Positions 39,300 through 53,300 of a stretch of 64,000 nt of DNA are shown here, piece by piece. Positions within the stretch are counted from its first letter, which is position 1; each line of letters begins with the position of its first letter. The DNA lies in NCBI GenBank assembly GCA_032718475.1, contig JAUCBJ010008224.1:1-64000 (forward strand), read 5' to 3'. The DNA comes from Nemertoderma westbladi. Taxonomy: Eukaryota > Xenacoelomorpha > Nemertodermatida > Nemertodermatidae. A program made the position numbers and the translations under genes. The notes under the pieces are model-generated. The model was not told the origin of the DNA and did not search any database. It saw only the letters and a program-made list of their open reading frames with translations.

Positions 39300-42200
39300 T
39301 TGGCACGTTCTAACCACCACGCAGCAACCTACCCAACCACTCCAAGTTGGCACGTTCTAACCACCACGCAGCAACCTACCCAACCACTCCTAGTTGCAAC
39401 GTTCTAACCACCACGCAGCAACCTACCCAACCACTCCAAGTTGGCACGTTCTACCACACAGCAACCTACCCAACCACTCCTAGTTGCAACGTTCTAACCA
39501 CCACGCAGCAACCTACCCAACCACTCCAAGTAGGCACGTTCTAACCACCACGCAGCAACCTACCCAACCACTCCAAGTTGGCACGTTCTACCACACAGCA
39601 ACCTACCCAACCACTCCAAGTTGGCACGTTCTACCACACAGCAACCTACCCAACCACTCCAAGTTGGCACGTTCTAACCACCACGCAGCAACCTACCCAA
39701 CCACTCCAAGTTGGCACGTTCTAACCACCACGCAGCAACCTACCCAACCACTCCAAGTTGGCACGTTCTACCACACAGCAACCTACCCAACCACTCCTAG
39801 TTGGCACGTTCTAACCACCACCAGCAACCTACCCAACCACTCCAAGTTGGCACGTTCTACCACACAGCAACCTACCCAACCACTCCAAGTTGGCACGTTC
39901 TAACCACCACGCAGCAACCTACCCAACCACTCCAAGTTGGCACGTTCTAACCACCACGCAGCAACCTACCCAACCACTCCAAGTTGGCACGTTCTACCAC
40001 ACAGCAACCTACCCAACCACTCCAAGTTGGCACGTTCTAACCACCACGCAGCAACCTACCCAACCACTCCAAGTTGGCACGTTCTACCACACAGCAACCT
40101 ACCCAACCACTCCAAGTTGGCACGTTCTACCACACAGCAACCTACCCAACCACTCCAAGTTGGCACGTTCTACCACAGCAGCAACCTACCCAACCACTCC
40201 AAGTTGGCACGTTCTACCACACAGCAACCTACCCAACCACTCCAAGTTGGCACGTTCTACCACACAGCAACCTACCCAACCACTCCAAGTTGGCACGTTC
40301 TAACCACCACGCAGCAACCTACCCAACCACTCCAAGTTGGCACGTTCTACCACACAGCAACCTACCCAACCACTCCAAGTTGGCACGTTCTAACCACCAC
40401 CAGCAACCTACCCAACCACTCCAAGTTGGCACGTTCTACCACACAGCAACCTACCCAACCACTCCAAGTTGGCACGTTCTAACCACCACGCAGCAACCTA
40501 CCCAACCACTCCAAGTTGGCACGTTCTACCACACAGCAACCTACCCAACCACTCCAAGTTGGCACGTTCTACCACACAGCAACCTACCCAACCACTCCAA
40601 GTTGGCACGTTCTAACCACCACGCAGCAACCTACCCAACCACTCCAAGTTGGCACGTTCTACCACACAGCAACCTACCCAACCACTCCAAGTTGGCACGT
40701 TCTACCACACAGCAACCTACCCAACCACTCCAAGTTGGCACGTTCTACCACACAGCAACCTACCCAACCACTCCAAGTTGGCACGTTCTACCACACAGCA
40801 ACCTACCCAACCACTCCAAGTTGGCACGTTCTAACCACCACGCAGCAACCTACCCAACCACTCCAAGTTGGCACGTTCTAACCACCACGCAGCAACCTAC
40901 CCAACCACTCCAAGTTGGCACGTTCTACCACACAGCAACCTACCCAACCACTCCAAGTTGGCACGTTCTACCACACAGCAACCTACCCAACCACTCCAAG
41001 TTGGCACGTTCTAACCACCACGCAGCAACCTACCCAACCACTCCAAGTTGGCACGTTCTACCACACAGCAACCTACCCAACCACTCCAAGTTGGCACGTT
41101 CTAACCACCACGCAGCAACCTACCCAACCACTCCAAGTTGGCACGTTCTAACCACCACGCAGCAACCTACCCAACCACTCCAAGTTGGCACGTTCTACCA
41201 CACAGCAACCTACCCAACCACTCCAAGTTGGCACGTTCTAACCACCACGCAGCAACCTACCCAACCACTCCAAGTTGGCACGTTCTAACCACCACGCAGC
41301 AACCTACCCAACCACTCCAAGTTGGCACGTTCTAACCACCACGCAGCAACCTACCCAACCACTCCAAGTTGGCACGTTCTACCACACAGCAACCTACCCA
41401 ACCACTCCAAGTTGGCACGTTCTAACCACCACGCAGCAACCTACCCAACCACTCCAAGTTGGCACGTTCTAACCACCACGCAGCAACCTACCCAACCACT
41501 CCAAGTTGGCACGTTCTACCACACAGCAACCTACCCAACCACTCCAAGTTGGCACGTTCTAACCACCACGCAGCAACCTACCCAACCACTCCAAGTTGGC
41601 ACGTTCTACCACACAGCAACCTACCCAACCACTCCAAGTTGGCACGTTCTACCACACAGCAACCTACCCAACCACTCCAAGTTGGCACGTTCTAACCACC
41701 ACGCAGCAACCTACCCAACCACTCCAAGTTGGCACGTTCTACCACACAGCAACCTACCCAACCACTCCAAGTTGGCACGTTCTACCACACAGCAACCTAC
41801 CCAACCACTCCAAGTTGGCACGTTCTAACCACCACGCAGCAACCTACCCAACCACTCCAAGTTGGCACGTTCTACCACACAGCAACCTACCCAACCACTC
41901 CAAGTTGGCACGTTCTAACCACCACGCAGCAACCTACCCAACCACTCCAAGTTGGCACGTTCTACCACACAGCAACCTACCCAACCACTCCAAGTTGGCA
42001 CGTTCTACCACACAGCAACCTACCCAACCACTCCAAGTTGGCACGTTCTAACCACCACGCAGCAACCTACCCAACCACTCCAAGTTGGCACGTTCTACCA
42101 CACAGCAACCTACCCAACCACTCCAAGTTGGCACGTTCTAACCACCACGCAGCAACCTACCCAACCACTCCAAGTTGGCACGTTCTAACCACCACGCAGC

Positions 42201-45200
42201 AACCTACCCAACCACTCCAAGTTGGCACGTTCTACCACACAGCAACCTACCCAACCACTCCAAGTTGCAACGTTCTAACCACCACCAGCAACCTACCCAA
42301 CCACTCCAAGTTGGCACGTTCTACCACACAGCAACCTACCCAACCACTCCAAGTTGGCACGTTCTACCACACAGCAACCTACCCAACCACTCCAAGTTGG
42401 CACGTTCTACCACACAGCAACCTACCCAACCACTCCTAGTTGGCACGTTCTACCACACAGCAACCTACCCAACCACTCCAAGTTGGCACGTTCTAACCAC
42501 CACGCAGCAACCTACCCAACCACTCCAAGTTGGCACGTTCTAACCACCACGCAGCAACCTACCCAACCACTCCAAGTTGGCACGTTCTACCACACAGCAA
42601 CCTACCCAACCACTCCAAGTTGACACGTTCTACCACGCAGCAACCTACCCAACCACTCCAAGTTGGCACGTTCTAACCACCACGCAGCAACCTACCCAAC
42701 CACTCCAAGTTGGCACGTTCTACCACACAGCAACCTACCCAACCACTCCAAGTTGGCACGTTCTAACCACCACGCAGCAACCTACCCAACCACTCCAAGT
42801 TGGCACGTTCTAACCACCACGCAGCAACCTACCCAACCACTCCAAGTTGGCACGTTCTACCACACAGCAACCTACCCAACCACTCCAAGTTGACACGTTC
42901 TACCACACAGCAACCTACCCAACCACTCCAAGTTGGCACGTTCTACCACACAGCAACCTACCCAACCACTCCAAGTTGGCACGTTCTACCACACAGCAAC
43001 CTACCCAACCACTCCAAGTTGGCACGTTCTACCACACAGCAACCTACCCAACCACTCCAAGTTGGCACGTTCTACCACACAGCAACCTACCCAACCACTC
43101 CAAGTTGGCACGTTCTACCACACAGCAACCTACCCAACCACTCCAAGTTGGCACGTTCTACCACACAGCAACCTACCCAACCACTCCAAGTTGGCACGTT
43201 CTACCACACAGCAACCTACCCAACCACTCCAAGTTGGCACGTTCTAACCACCACGCAGCAACCTACCCAACCACTCCAAGTTGGCACGTTCTAACCACCA
43301 CGCAGCAACCTACCCAACCACTCCAAGTTGGCACGTTCTAACCACCACGCAGCAACCTACCCAACCACTCCAAGTTGGCACGTTCTACCACACAGCAACC
43401 TACCCAACCACTCCAAGTTGGCACGTTCTACCACACAGCAACCTACCCAACCACTCCAAGTTGGCACGTTCTACCACACAGCAACCTACCCAACCACTCC
43501 AAGTTGGCACGTTCTACCACACAGCAACCTACCCAACCACTCCAAGTTGGCACGTTCTACCACACAGCAACCTACCCAACCACTCCAAGTTGGCACGTTC
43601 TACCACACAGCAACCTACCCAACCACTCCAAGTTGGCACGTTCTACCACACAGCAACCTACCCAACCACTCCAAGTTGGCACGTTCTAACCACCACGCAG
43701 CAACCTACCCAACCACTCCAAGTTGGCACGTTCTAACCACCACGCAGCAACCTACCCAACCACTCCAAGTTGGCACGTTCTAACCACCACGCAGCAACCT
43801 ACCCAACCACTCCAAGTTGGCACGTTCTAACCACCACGCAGCAACCTACCCAACCACTCCAAGTTGGCACGTTCTAACCACCACGCAGCAACCTACCCAA
43901 CCACTCCAAGTTGGCACGTTCTAACCACCACGCAGCAACCTACCCAACCACTCCAAGTTGGCACGTTCTACCACACAGCAACCTACCCAACCACTCCAAG
44001 TTGGCACGTTCTAACCACCACGCAGCAACCTACCCAACCACTCCAAGTTGGCACGTTCTACCACACAGCAACCTACCCAACCACTCCAAGTTGGCACGTT
44101 CTACCACACAGCAACCTACCCAACCACTCCAAGTTGGCACGTTCTAACCACCACGCAGCAACCTACCCAACCACTCCAAGTTGGCACGTTCTACCACACA
44201 GCAACCTACCCAACCACTCCAAGTTGGCACGTTCTAACCACCACGCAGCAACCTACCCAACCACTCCAAGTTGGCACGTTCTAACCACCACGCAGCAACC
44301 TACCCAACCACTCCAAGTTGGCACGTTCTACCACACAGCAACCTACCCAACCACTCCAAGTTGGCACGTTCTAACCACACAGCAACCTACCCAACCACTC
44401 CAAGTTGGCACGTTCTAACCACCACGCAGCAACCTACCCAACCACTCCAAGTTGGCACGTTCTACCACACAGCAACCTACCCAACCACTCCAAGTTGGCA
44501 CGTTCTAACCACCACGCAGCAACCTACCCAACCACTCCAAGTTGGCACGTTCTACCACACAGCAACCTACCCAACCACTCCAAGTTGGCACGTTCTAACC
44601 ACCACGCAGCAACCTACCCAACCACTCCAAGTTGGCACGTTCTAACCACCACGCAGCAACCTACCCAACCACTCCAAGTTGGCACGTTCTAACCACCACG
44701 CAGCAACCTACCCAACCACTCCAAGTTGGCACGTTCTACCACACAGCAACCTACCCAACCACTCCAAGTTGGCACGTTCTAACCACCACGCAGCAACCTA
44801 CCCAACCACTCCAAGTTGGCACGTTCTACCACACAGCAACCTACCCAACCACTCCAAGTTGGCACGTTCTAACCACCACGCAGCAACCTACCCAACCACT
44901 CCAAGTTGGCACGTTCTAACCACCACGCAGCAACCTACCCAACCACTCCAAGTTGGCACGTTCTAACCACCACGCAGCAACCTACCCAACCACTCCAAGT
45001 TGGCACGTTCTACCACACAGCAACCTACCCAACCACTCCAAGTTGGCACGTTCTACCACACAGCAACCTACCCAACCACTCCAAGTTGGCACGTTCTAAC
45101 CACCACGCAGCAACCTACCCAACCACTCCAAGTTGGCACGTTCTACCACACAGCAACCTACCCAACCACTCCAAGTTGGCACGTTCTACCACACAGCAAC

Positions 45201-45750
45201 CTACCCAACCACTCCAAGTTGGCACGTTCTAACCACCACGCAGCAACCTACCCAACCACTCCAAGTTGGCACGTTCTAACCACCACGCAGCAACCTACCC
45301 AACCACTCCAAGTTGGCACGTTCTACCACACAGCAACCTACCCAACCACTCCTAGTTGCAACGTTCTAACCACCACGCAGCAACCTACCCAACCACTCCA
45401 AGTTGGCACGTTCTACCACACAGCAACCTACCCAACCACTCCTAGTTGCAACGTTCTACCACACAGCAACCTACCCAACCACTCCAAGTTGGCACGTTCT
45501 ACCACACAGCAACCTACCCAACCACTCCAAGTTGGCACGTTCTAACCACCACGCAGCAACCTACCCAACCACTCCAAGTTGGCACGTTCTACCACACAGC
45601 AACCTACCCAACCACTCCAAGTTGGCACGTTCTACCACACAGCAACCTACCCAACCACTCCAAGTTGGCACGTTCTAACCACCACGCAGCAACCTACCCA
45701 ACCACTCCAAGTTGGCACGTTCTACCACACAGCAACCTACCCAACCACTC
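39300..45750 (+). repeat. Satellite zone rich in the 47-bp monomer
   Basis: Here 47-bp monomers (CTAACCACCACGCAGC type) alternate with 43-bp ones in patterns such as 47-43-47 or 47-47-43, and the AGTAGG and CCTAGTTGCAA variants are almost absent between about 39.9 and 45.3 kb. The first kilobase of the array (35577-36690) has only 43-bp monomers. Confidence 0.75.
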
Positions 45751-46840
45751 CAAGTTGGCACGTTCTACCACACAGCAACCTACCCAACCACTCCTAGTTG
45801 CAACGTTCTAACCACCACGCAGCAACCTACCCAACCACTCCAAGTTGGCACGTTCTACCACACAGCAACCTACCCAACCACTCCTAGTTGCAACGTTCTA
45901 CCACACAGCAACCTACCCAACCACTCCAAGTTGGCACGTTCTACCACACAGCAACCTACCCAACCACTCCAAGTTGGCACGTTCTACCACAGCAGCAACC
46001 TACCCAACCACTCCAAGTTGGCACGTTCTACCACACAGCAACCTACCCAACCACTCCAAGTTGGCACGTTCTACCACACAGCAACCTACCCAACCACTCC
46101 TAGTTGGCACGTTCTACCACACAGCAACCTACCCAACCACTCCAAGTTGGCACGTTCTACCACACAGCAACCTACCCAACCACTCCAAGTTGGCACGTTC
46201 TACCACACAGCAACCTACCCAACCACTCCAAGTAGGCACGTTCTAACCACCACGCAGCAACCTACCCAACCACTCCAAGTTGGCACGTTCTACCACACAG
46301 CAACCTACCCAACCACTCCTAGTTGCAACGTTCTACCACACAGCAACCTACCCAACCACTCCTAGTTGGCACGTTCTAACCACCACGCAGCAACCTACCC
46401 AACCACTCCAAGTTGGCACGTTCTACCACACAGCAACCTACCCAACCACTCCAAGTTGGCACGTTCTACCACACAGCAACCTACCCAACCACTCCTAGTT
46501 GCAACGTTCTACCACACAGCAACCTACCCAACCACTCCAAGTTGACACGTTCTACCACACAGCAACCTACCCAACCACTCCAAGTTGGCACGTTCTACCA
46601 CACAGCAACCTACCCAACCACTCCAAGTAGGCACGTTCTAACCACCACGCAGCAACCTACCCAACCACTCCAAGTTGGCACGTTCTACCACACAGCAACC
46701 TACCCAACCACTCCAAGTTGGCACGTTCTAACCACACAGCAACCTACCCAACCACTCCAAGTTGGCACGTTCTACCACACAGCAACCTACCCAACCACTC
46801 CAAGTTGGCACGTTCTACCACACAGCAACCTACCCAACCA

Positions 46841-47380
46841 CTCCTAGTTGCAACGTTCTAACCACCACGCAGCAACCTACCCAACCACTCCAAGTTGGCA
46901 CGTTCTACCACACAGCAACCTACCCAACCACTCCTAGTTGCAACGTTCTAACCACCACGCAGCAACCTACCCAACCACTCCAAGTTGGCACGTTCTACCA
47001 CACAGCAACCTACCCAACCACTCCTAGTTGCAACGTTCTAACCACCACGCAGCAACCTACCCAACCACTCCAAGTTGGCACGTTCTACCACACAGCAACC
47101 TACCCAACCACTCCTAGTTGCAACGTTCTAACCACCACGCAGCAACCTACCCAACCACTCCAAGTTGGCACGTTCTACCACACAGCAACCTACCCAACCA
47201 CTCCTAGTTGCAACGTTCTAACCACCACACAGCAACCTACCCAACCACTCCAAGTTGGCACGTTCTACCACACAGCAACCTACCCAACCACTCCTAGTTG
47301 CAACGTTCTAACCACCACGCAGCAACCTACCCAACCACTCCAAGTTGGCACGTTCTACCACACAGCAACCTACCCAACCA
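46841..47380 (+). repeat. 90-bp higher-order repeat, six units
   Basis: CTCCTAGTTGCAACGTTCTA recurs at 46841, 46931, 47021, 47111, 47201 and 47291, exactly every 90 bp. Each unit is one 47-bp and one 43-bp monomer. The unit is nearly perfect (one copy has CCACCACACAGC). Confidence 0.95.
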
Positions 47381-50300
47381 CTCCAAGTTGGCACGTTCTA
47401 CCACACAGCAACCTACCCAACCACTCCAAGTTGGCACGTTCTAACCACCACGCAGCAACCTACCCAACCACTCCAAGTTGGCACGTTCTACCACACAGCA
47501 ACCTACCCAACCACTCCAAGTTGACACGTTCTACCACACAGCAACCTACCCAACCACTCCAAGTTGACACGTTCTACCACACAGCAACCTACCCAACCAC
47601 TCCAAGTTGGCACGTTCTGCCACACAGCAACCTACCCAACCACTCCAAGTTGGCACGTTCTGCCACACAGCAACCTACCCAACCACTCCAAGTTGGCACG
47701 TTCTACCACACAGCAACCTACCCAACCACTCCAAGTTGGCACGTTCTACCGCACAGCAACCTACCCAACCACTCCAAGTTGGCACGTTCTACCACACAGC
47801 AACCTACCCAACCACTCCAAGTTGACACGTTCTACCACACAGCAACCTACCCAACCACTCCAAGTTGGCACGTTCTGCCACACAGCAACCTACCCAACCA
47901 CTCCAAGTTGGCACGTTCTGCCACACAGCAACCTACCCAACCACTCCAAGTTGGCACGTTCTACCACACAGCAACCTACCCAACCACTCCAAGTTGGCAC
48001 GTTCTAACCACCACGCAGCAACCTACCCAACCACTCCAAGTTGGCACGTTCTACCACACAGCAACCTACCCAACCACTCCAAGTTGACACGTTCTACCAC
48101 ACAGCAACCTACCCAACCACTCCAAGTTGCAACGTTCTAACCACCACACAGCAACCTACCCAACCACTCCAAGTTGGCACGTTCTAACCACCACGCAGCA
48201 ACCTACCCAACCACTCCAAGTTGGCACGTTCTACCACACAGCAACCTACCCAACCACTCCAAGTTGGCACGTTCTACCACACAGCAACCTACCCAACCAC
48301 TCCAAGTTGGCACGTTCTACCACACAGCAACCTACACAACCACTCCTAGTTGCAACGTTCTAACCACCACGCAGCAACCTACCCAACCACTCCAAGTTGG
48401 CACATTCTACCACACAGCAACCTACCCAACCACTCCAAGTAGGCACGTTCTGCCACACAGCAACCTACCCAACCACTCCTAGTTGCAACGTTCTACCACA
48501 CAGCAACCTACCCAACCACTCCAAGTTGGCACGTTCTACCACACAGCAACCTACCCAACCACTCCTAGTTGACACGTTCTAACCACCACGCAGCAACCTA
48601 CCCAACCACTCCAAGTTGACACGTTCTAACCACCACGCAGCAACCTACCCAACCACTCCAAGTTGGCACGTTCTAACCACCACACAGCAACCTACCCAAC
48701 CACTCCTAGTTGGCACGTTCTAACCACCACGCAGCAACCTACCCAACCACTCCAAGTAGGCACGTTCTACCACACAGCAACCTACCCAACCACTCCAAGT
48801 TGGCACGTTCTACCACACAGCAACCTACCCAACCACTCCTAGTTGGCACGTTCTACCACACAGCAACCTACCCAACCACTCCAAGTTGGCACGTTCTACC
48901 ACACAGCAACCTACCCAACCACTCCAAGTTGGCACGTTCTAACCACCACGCAGCAACCTACCCAACCACTCCAAGTTGGCACGTTCTACCACACAGCAAC
49001 CTACCCAACCACTCCAAGTTGACACGTTCTACCACACAGCAACCTACCCAACCACTCCAAGTTGACACGTTCTACCACACAGCAACCTACCCAACCACTC
49101 CAAGTTGGCACGTTCTGCCACACAGCAACCTACCCAACCACTCCAAGTTGGCACGTTCTAACCACCACGCAGCAACCTACCCAACCACTCCAAGTTGGCA
49201 CGTTCTACCACACAGCAACCTACCCAACCACTCCAAGTTGACACGTTCTACCACACAGCAACCTACCCAACCACTCCAAGTTGGCACGTTCTACCACACA
49301 GCAACCTACCCAACCACTCCTAGTTGGCACGTTCTACCACACAGCAACCTACCCAACCACTCCTAGTTGGCACGTTCTAACCACCACGCAGCAACCTACC
49401 CAACCACTCCAAGTTGGCACGTTCTAACCACCACACAGCAACCTACCCAACCACTCCAAGTTGGCACGTTCTACCACACAGCAACCTACCCAACCACTCC
49501 AAGTTGGCACGTTCTACCACACAGCAACCTACCCAACCACTCCAAGTTGGCACGTTCTACCACACAGCAACCTACCCAACCACTCCAAGTTGGCACGTTC
49601 TACCACACAGCAACCTACCCAACCACTCCAAGTTGGCACGTTCTACCACACAGCAACCTACCCAACCACTCCAAGTTGGCACGTTCTACCACACAGCAAC
49701 CTACCCAACCACTCCAAGTTGGCACGTTCTACCACACAGCAACCTACCCAACCACTCCAAGTTGGCACGTTCTACCACACAGCAACCTACCCAACCACTC
49801 CAAGTTGGCACGTTCTACCACACAGCAACCTACCCAACCACTCCAAGTTGGCACGTTCTACCACACAGCAACCTACCCAACCACTCCTAGTTGGCACGTT
49901 CTAACCACCACGCAGCAACCTACCCAACCACTCCAAGTAGGCACGTTCTACCACACAGCAACCTACCCAACCACTCCAAGTTGGCACGTTCTACCACACA
50001 GCAACCTACCCAACCACTCCAAGTTGGCACGTTCTACCACACAGCAACCTACCCAACCACTCCAAGTTGGCACGTTCTACCACACAGCAACCTACCCAAC
50101 CACTCCAAGTTGGCACGTTCTACCACACAGCAACCTACCCAACCACTCCTAGTTGGCACGTTCTAACCACCACGCAGCAACCTACCCAACCACTCCAAGT
50201 TGGCACGTTCTACCACACAGCAACCTACCCAACCACTCCAAGTTGCAACGTTCTAACCACCACGCAGCAACCTACCCAACCACTCCAAGTTGGCACGTTC

Positions 50301-53300
50301 TACCACACAGCAACCTACCCAACCACTCCAAGTTGGCACGTTCTACCACACAGCAACCTACCCAACCACTCCTAGTTGGCACGTTCTACCACACAGCAAC
50401 CTACCCAACCACTCCAAGTAGGCACGTTCTACCACACAGCAACCTACCCAACCACTCCAAGTTGGCACGTTCTACCACACAGCAACCTACCCAACCACTC
50501 CAAGTTGGCACGTTCTACCACACAGCAACCTACCCAACCACTCCAAGTTGGCACGTTCTACCACACAGCAACCTACCCAACCACTCCAAGTTGGCACGTT
50601 CTACCACACAGCAACCTACCCAACCACTCCAAGTTGGCACGTTCTACCACACAGCAACCTACCCAACCACTCCTAGTTGGCACGTTCTAACCACCACGCA
50701 GCAACCTACCCAACCACTCCAAGTAGGCACGTTCTACCACACAGCAACCTACCCAACCACTCCAAGTTGCAACGTTCTAACCACCACGCAGCAACCTACC
50801 CAACCACTCCAAGTTGGCACGTTCTACCACACAGCAACCTACCCAACCACTCCAAGTTGACACGTTCTACCACACAGCAACCTACCCAACCACTCCAAGT
50901 TGGCACGTTCTACCACACAGCAACCTACCCAACCACTCCAAGTTGGCACGTTCTACCACACAGCAACCTACCCAACCACTCCAAGTTGGCACGTTCTAAC
51001 CACCACGCAGCAACCTACCCAACCACTCCAAGTTGGCACGTTCTACCACACAGCAACCTACCCAACCACTCCAAGTTGACACGTTCTACCACACAGCAAC
51101 CTACCCAACCACTCCAAGTTGGCACGTTCTACCACACAGCAACCTACCCAACCACTCCAAGTTGGCACGTTCTACCACACAGCAACCTACCCAACCACTC
51201 CAAGTTGGCACGTTCTACCACACAGCAACCTACCCAACCACTCCAAGTTGGCACGTTCTACCACACAGCAACCTACCCAACCACTCCAAGTTGGCACGTT
51301 CTAACCACCACGCAGCAACCTACCCAACCACTCCAAGTTGGCACGTTCTACCACACAGCAACCTACCCAACCACTCCAAGTTGGCACGTTCTACCACACA
51401 GCAACCTACCCAACCACTCCAAGTTGGCACGTTCTACCACACAGCAACCTACCCAACCACTCCAAGTTGGCACGTTCTACCACACAGCAACCTACCCAAC
51501 CACTCCAAGTTGGCACGTTCTACCACACAGCAACCTACCCAACCACTCCTAGTTGGCACGTTCTAACCACCACGCAGCAACCTACCCAACCACTCCAAGT
51601 TGGCACGTTCTACCACACAGCAACCTACCCAACCACTCCAAGTTGGCACGTTCTACCACACAGCAACCTACCCAACCACTCCAAGTTGGCACGTTCTAAC
51701 CACCACCAGCAACCTACCCAACCACTCCAAGTTGGCACGTTCTAACCACCACCAGCAACCTACCCAACCACTCCAAGTTGGCACGTTCTACCACACAGCA
51801 ACCTACCCAACCACTCCAAGTTGGCACGTTCTAACCACCACGCAGCAACCTACCCAACCACTCCTAGTTGGCACGTTCTAACCACCACGCAGCAACCTAC
51901 CCAACCACTCCAAGTTGGCACGTTCTACCACACAGCAACCTACCCAACCACTCCAAGTTGGCACGTTCTACCACACAGCAACCTACCCAACCACTCCTAG
52001 TTGGCACGTTCTAACCACCACGCAGCAACCTACCCAACCACTCCAAGTAGGCACGTTCTACCACACAGCAACCTACCCAACCACTCCAAGTTGGCACGTT
52101 CTACCACACAGCAACCTACCCAACCACTCCAAGTAGGCACGTTCTACCACACAGCAACCTACCCAACCACTCCAAGTTGGCACGTTCTACCACACAGCAA
52201 CCTACCCAACCACTCCAAGTTGGCACGTTCTACCACACAGCAACCTACCCAACCACTCCAAGTTGGCACGTTCTACCACACAGCAACCTACCCAACCACT
52301 CCAAGTAGGCACGTTCTACCACACAGCAACCTACCCAACCACTCCAAGTTGGCACGTTCTAACCACCACGCAGCAACCTACCCAACCACTCCAAGTTGGC
52401 ACGTTCTACCACACAGCAACCTACCCAACCACTCCAAGTTGGCACGTTCTACCACACAGCAACCTACCCAACCACTCCAAGTAGGCACGTTCTACCACAC
52501 AGCAACCTACCCAACCACTCCAAGTTGGCACGTTCTACCACACAGCAACCTACCCAACCACTCCAAGTTGGCACGTTCTACCACACAGCAACCTACCCAA
52601 CCACTCCAAGTTGGCACGTTCTACCACACAGCAACCTACCCAACCACTCCAAGTTGGCACGTTCTACCACACAGCAACCTACCCAACCACTCCAAGTTGG
52701 CACGTTCTACCACACAGCAACCTACCCAACCACTCCAAGTAGGCACGTTCTACCACACAGCAACCTACCCAACCACTCCTAGTTGGCACGTTCTACCACA
52801 CAGCAACCTACCCAACCACTCCAAGTTGGCACGTTCTACCACACAGCAACCTACCCAACCACTCCTAGTTGCAACGTTCTAACCACCACGCAGCAACCTA
52901 CCCAACCACTCCAAGTTGCACGTTCTACCACACAGCAACCTACCCAACCACTCCTAGTTGCAACGTTCTAACCACCACGCAGCAACCTACCCAACCACTC
53001 CAAGTTGGCACGTTCTACCACACAGCAACCTACCCAACCACTCCAAGTTGGCACGTTCTACCACACAGCAACCTACCCAACCACTCCTAGTTGGCACGTT
53101 CTAACCACCACGCAGCAACCTACCCAACCACTCCAAGTTGGCACGTTCTACCACACAGCAACCTACCCAACCACTCCTAGTTGCAACGTTCTAACCACCA
53201 CGCAGCAACCTACCCAACCACTCCAAGTTGCAACGTTCTACCACACAGCAACCTACCCAACCACTCCTAGTTGCAACGTTCTAACCACCACGCAGCAACC

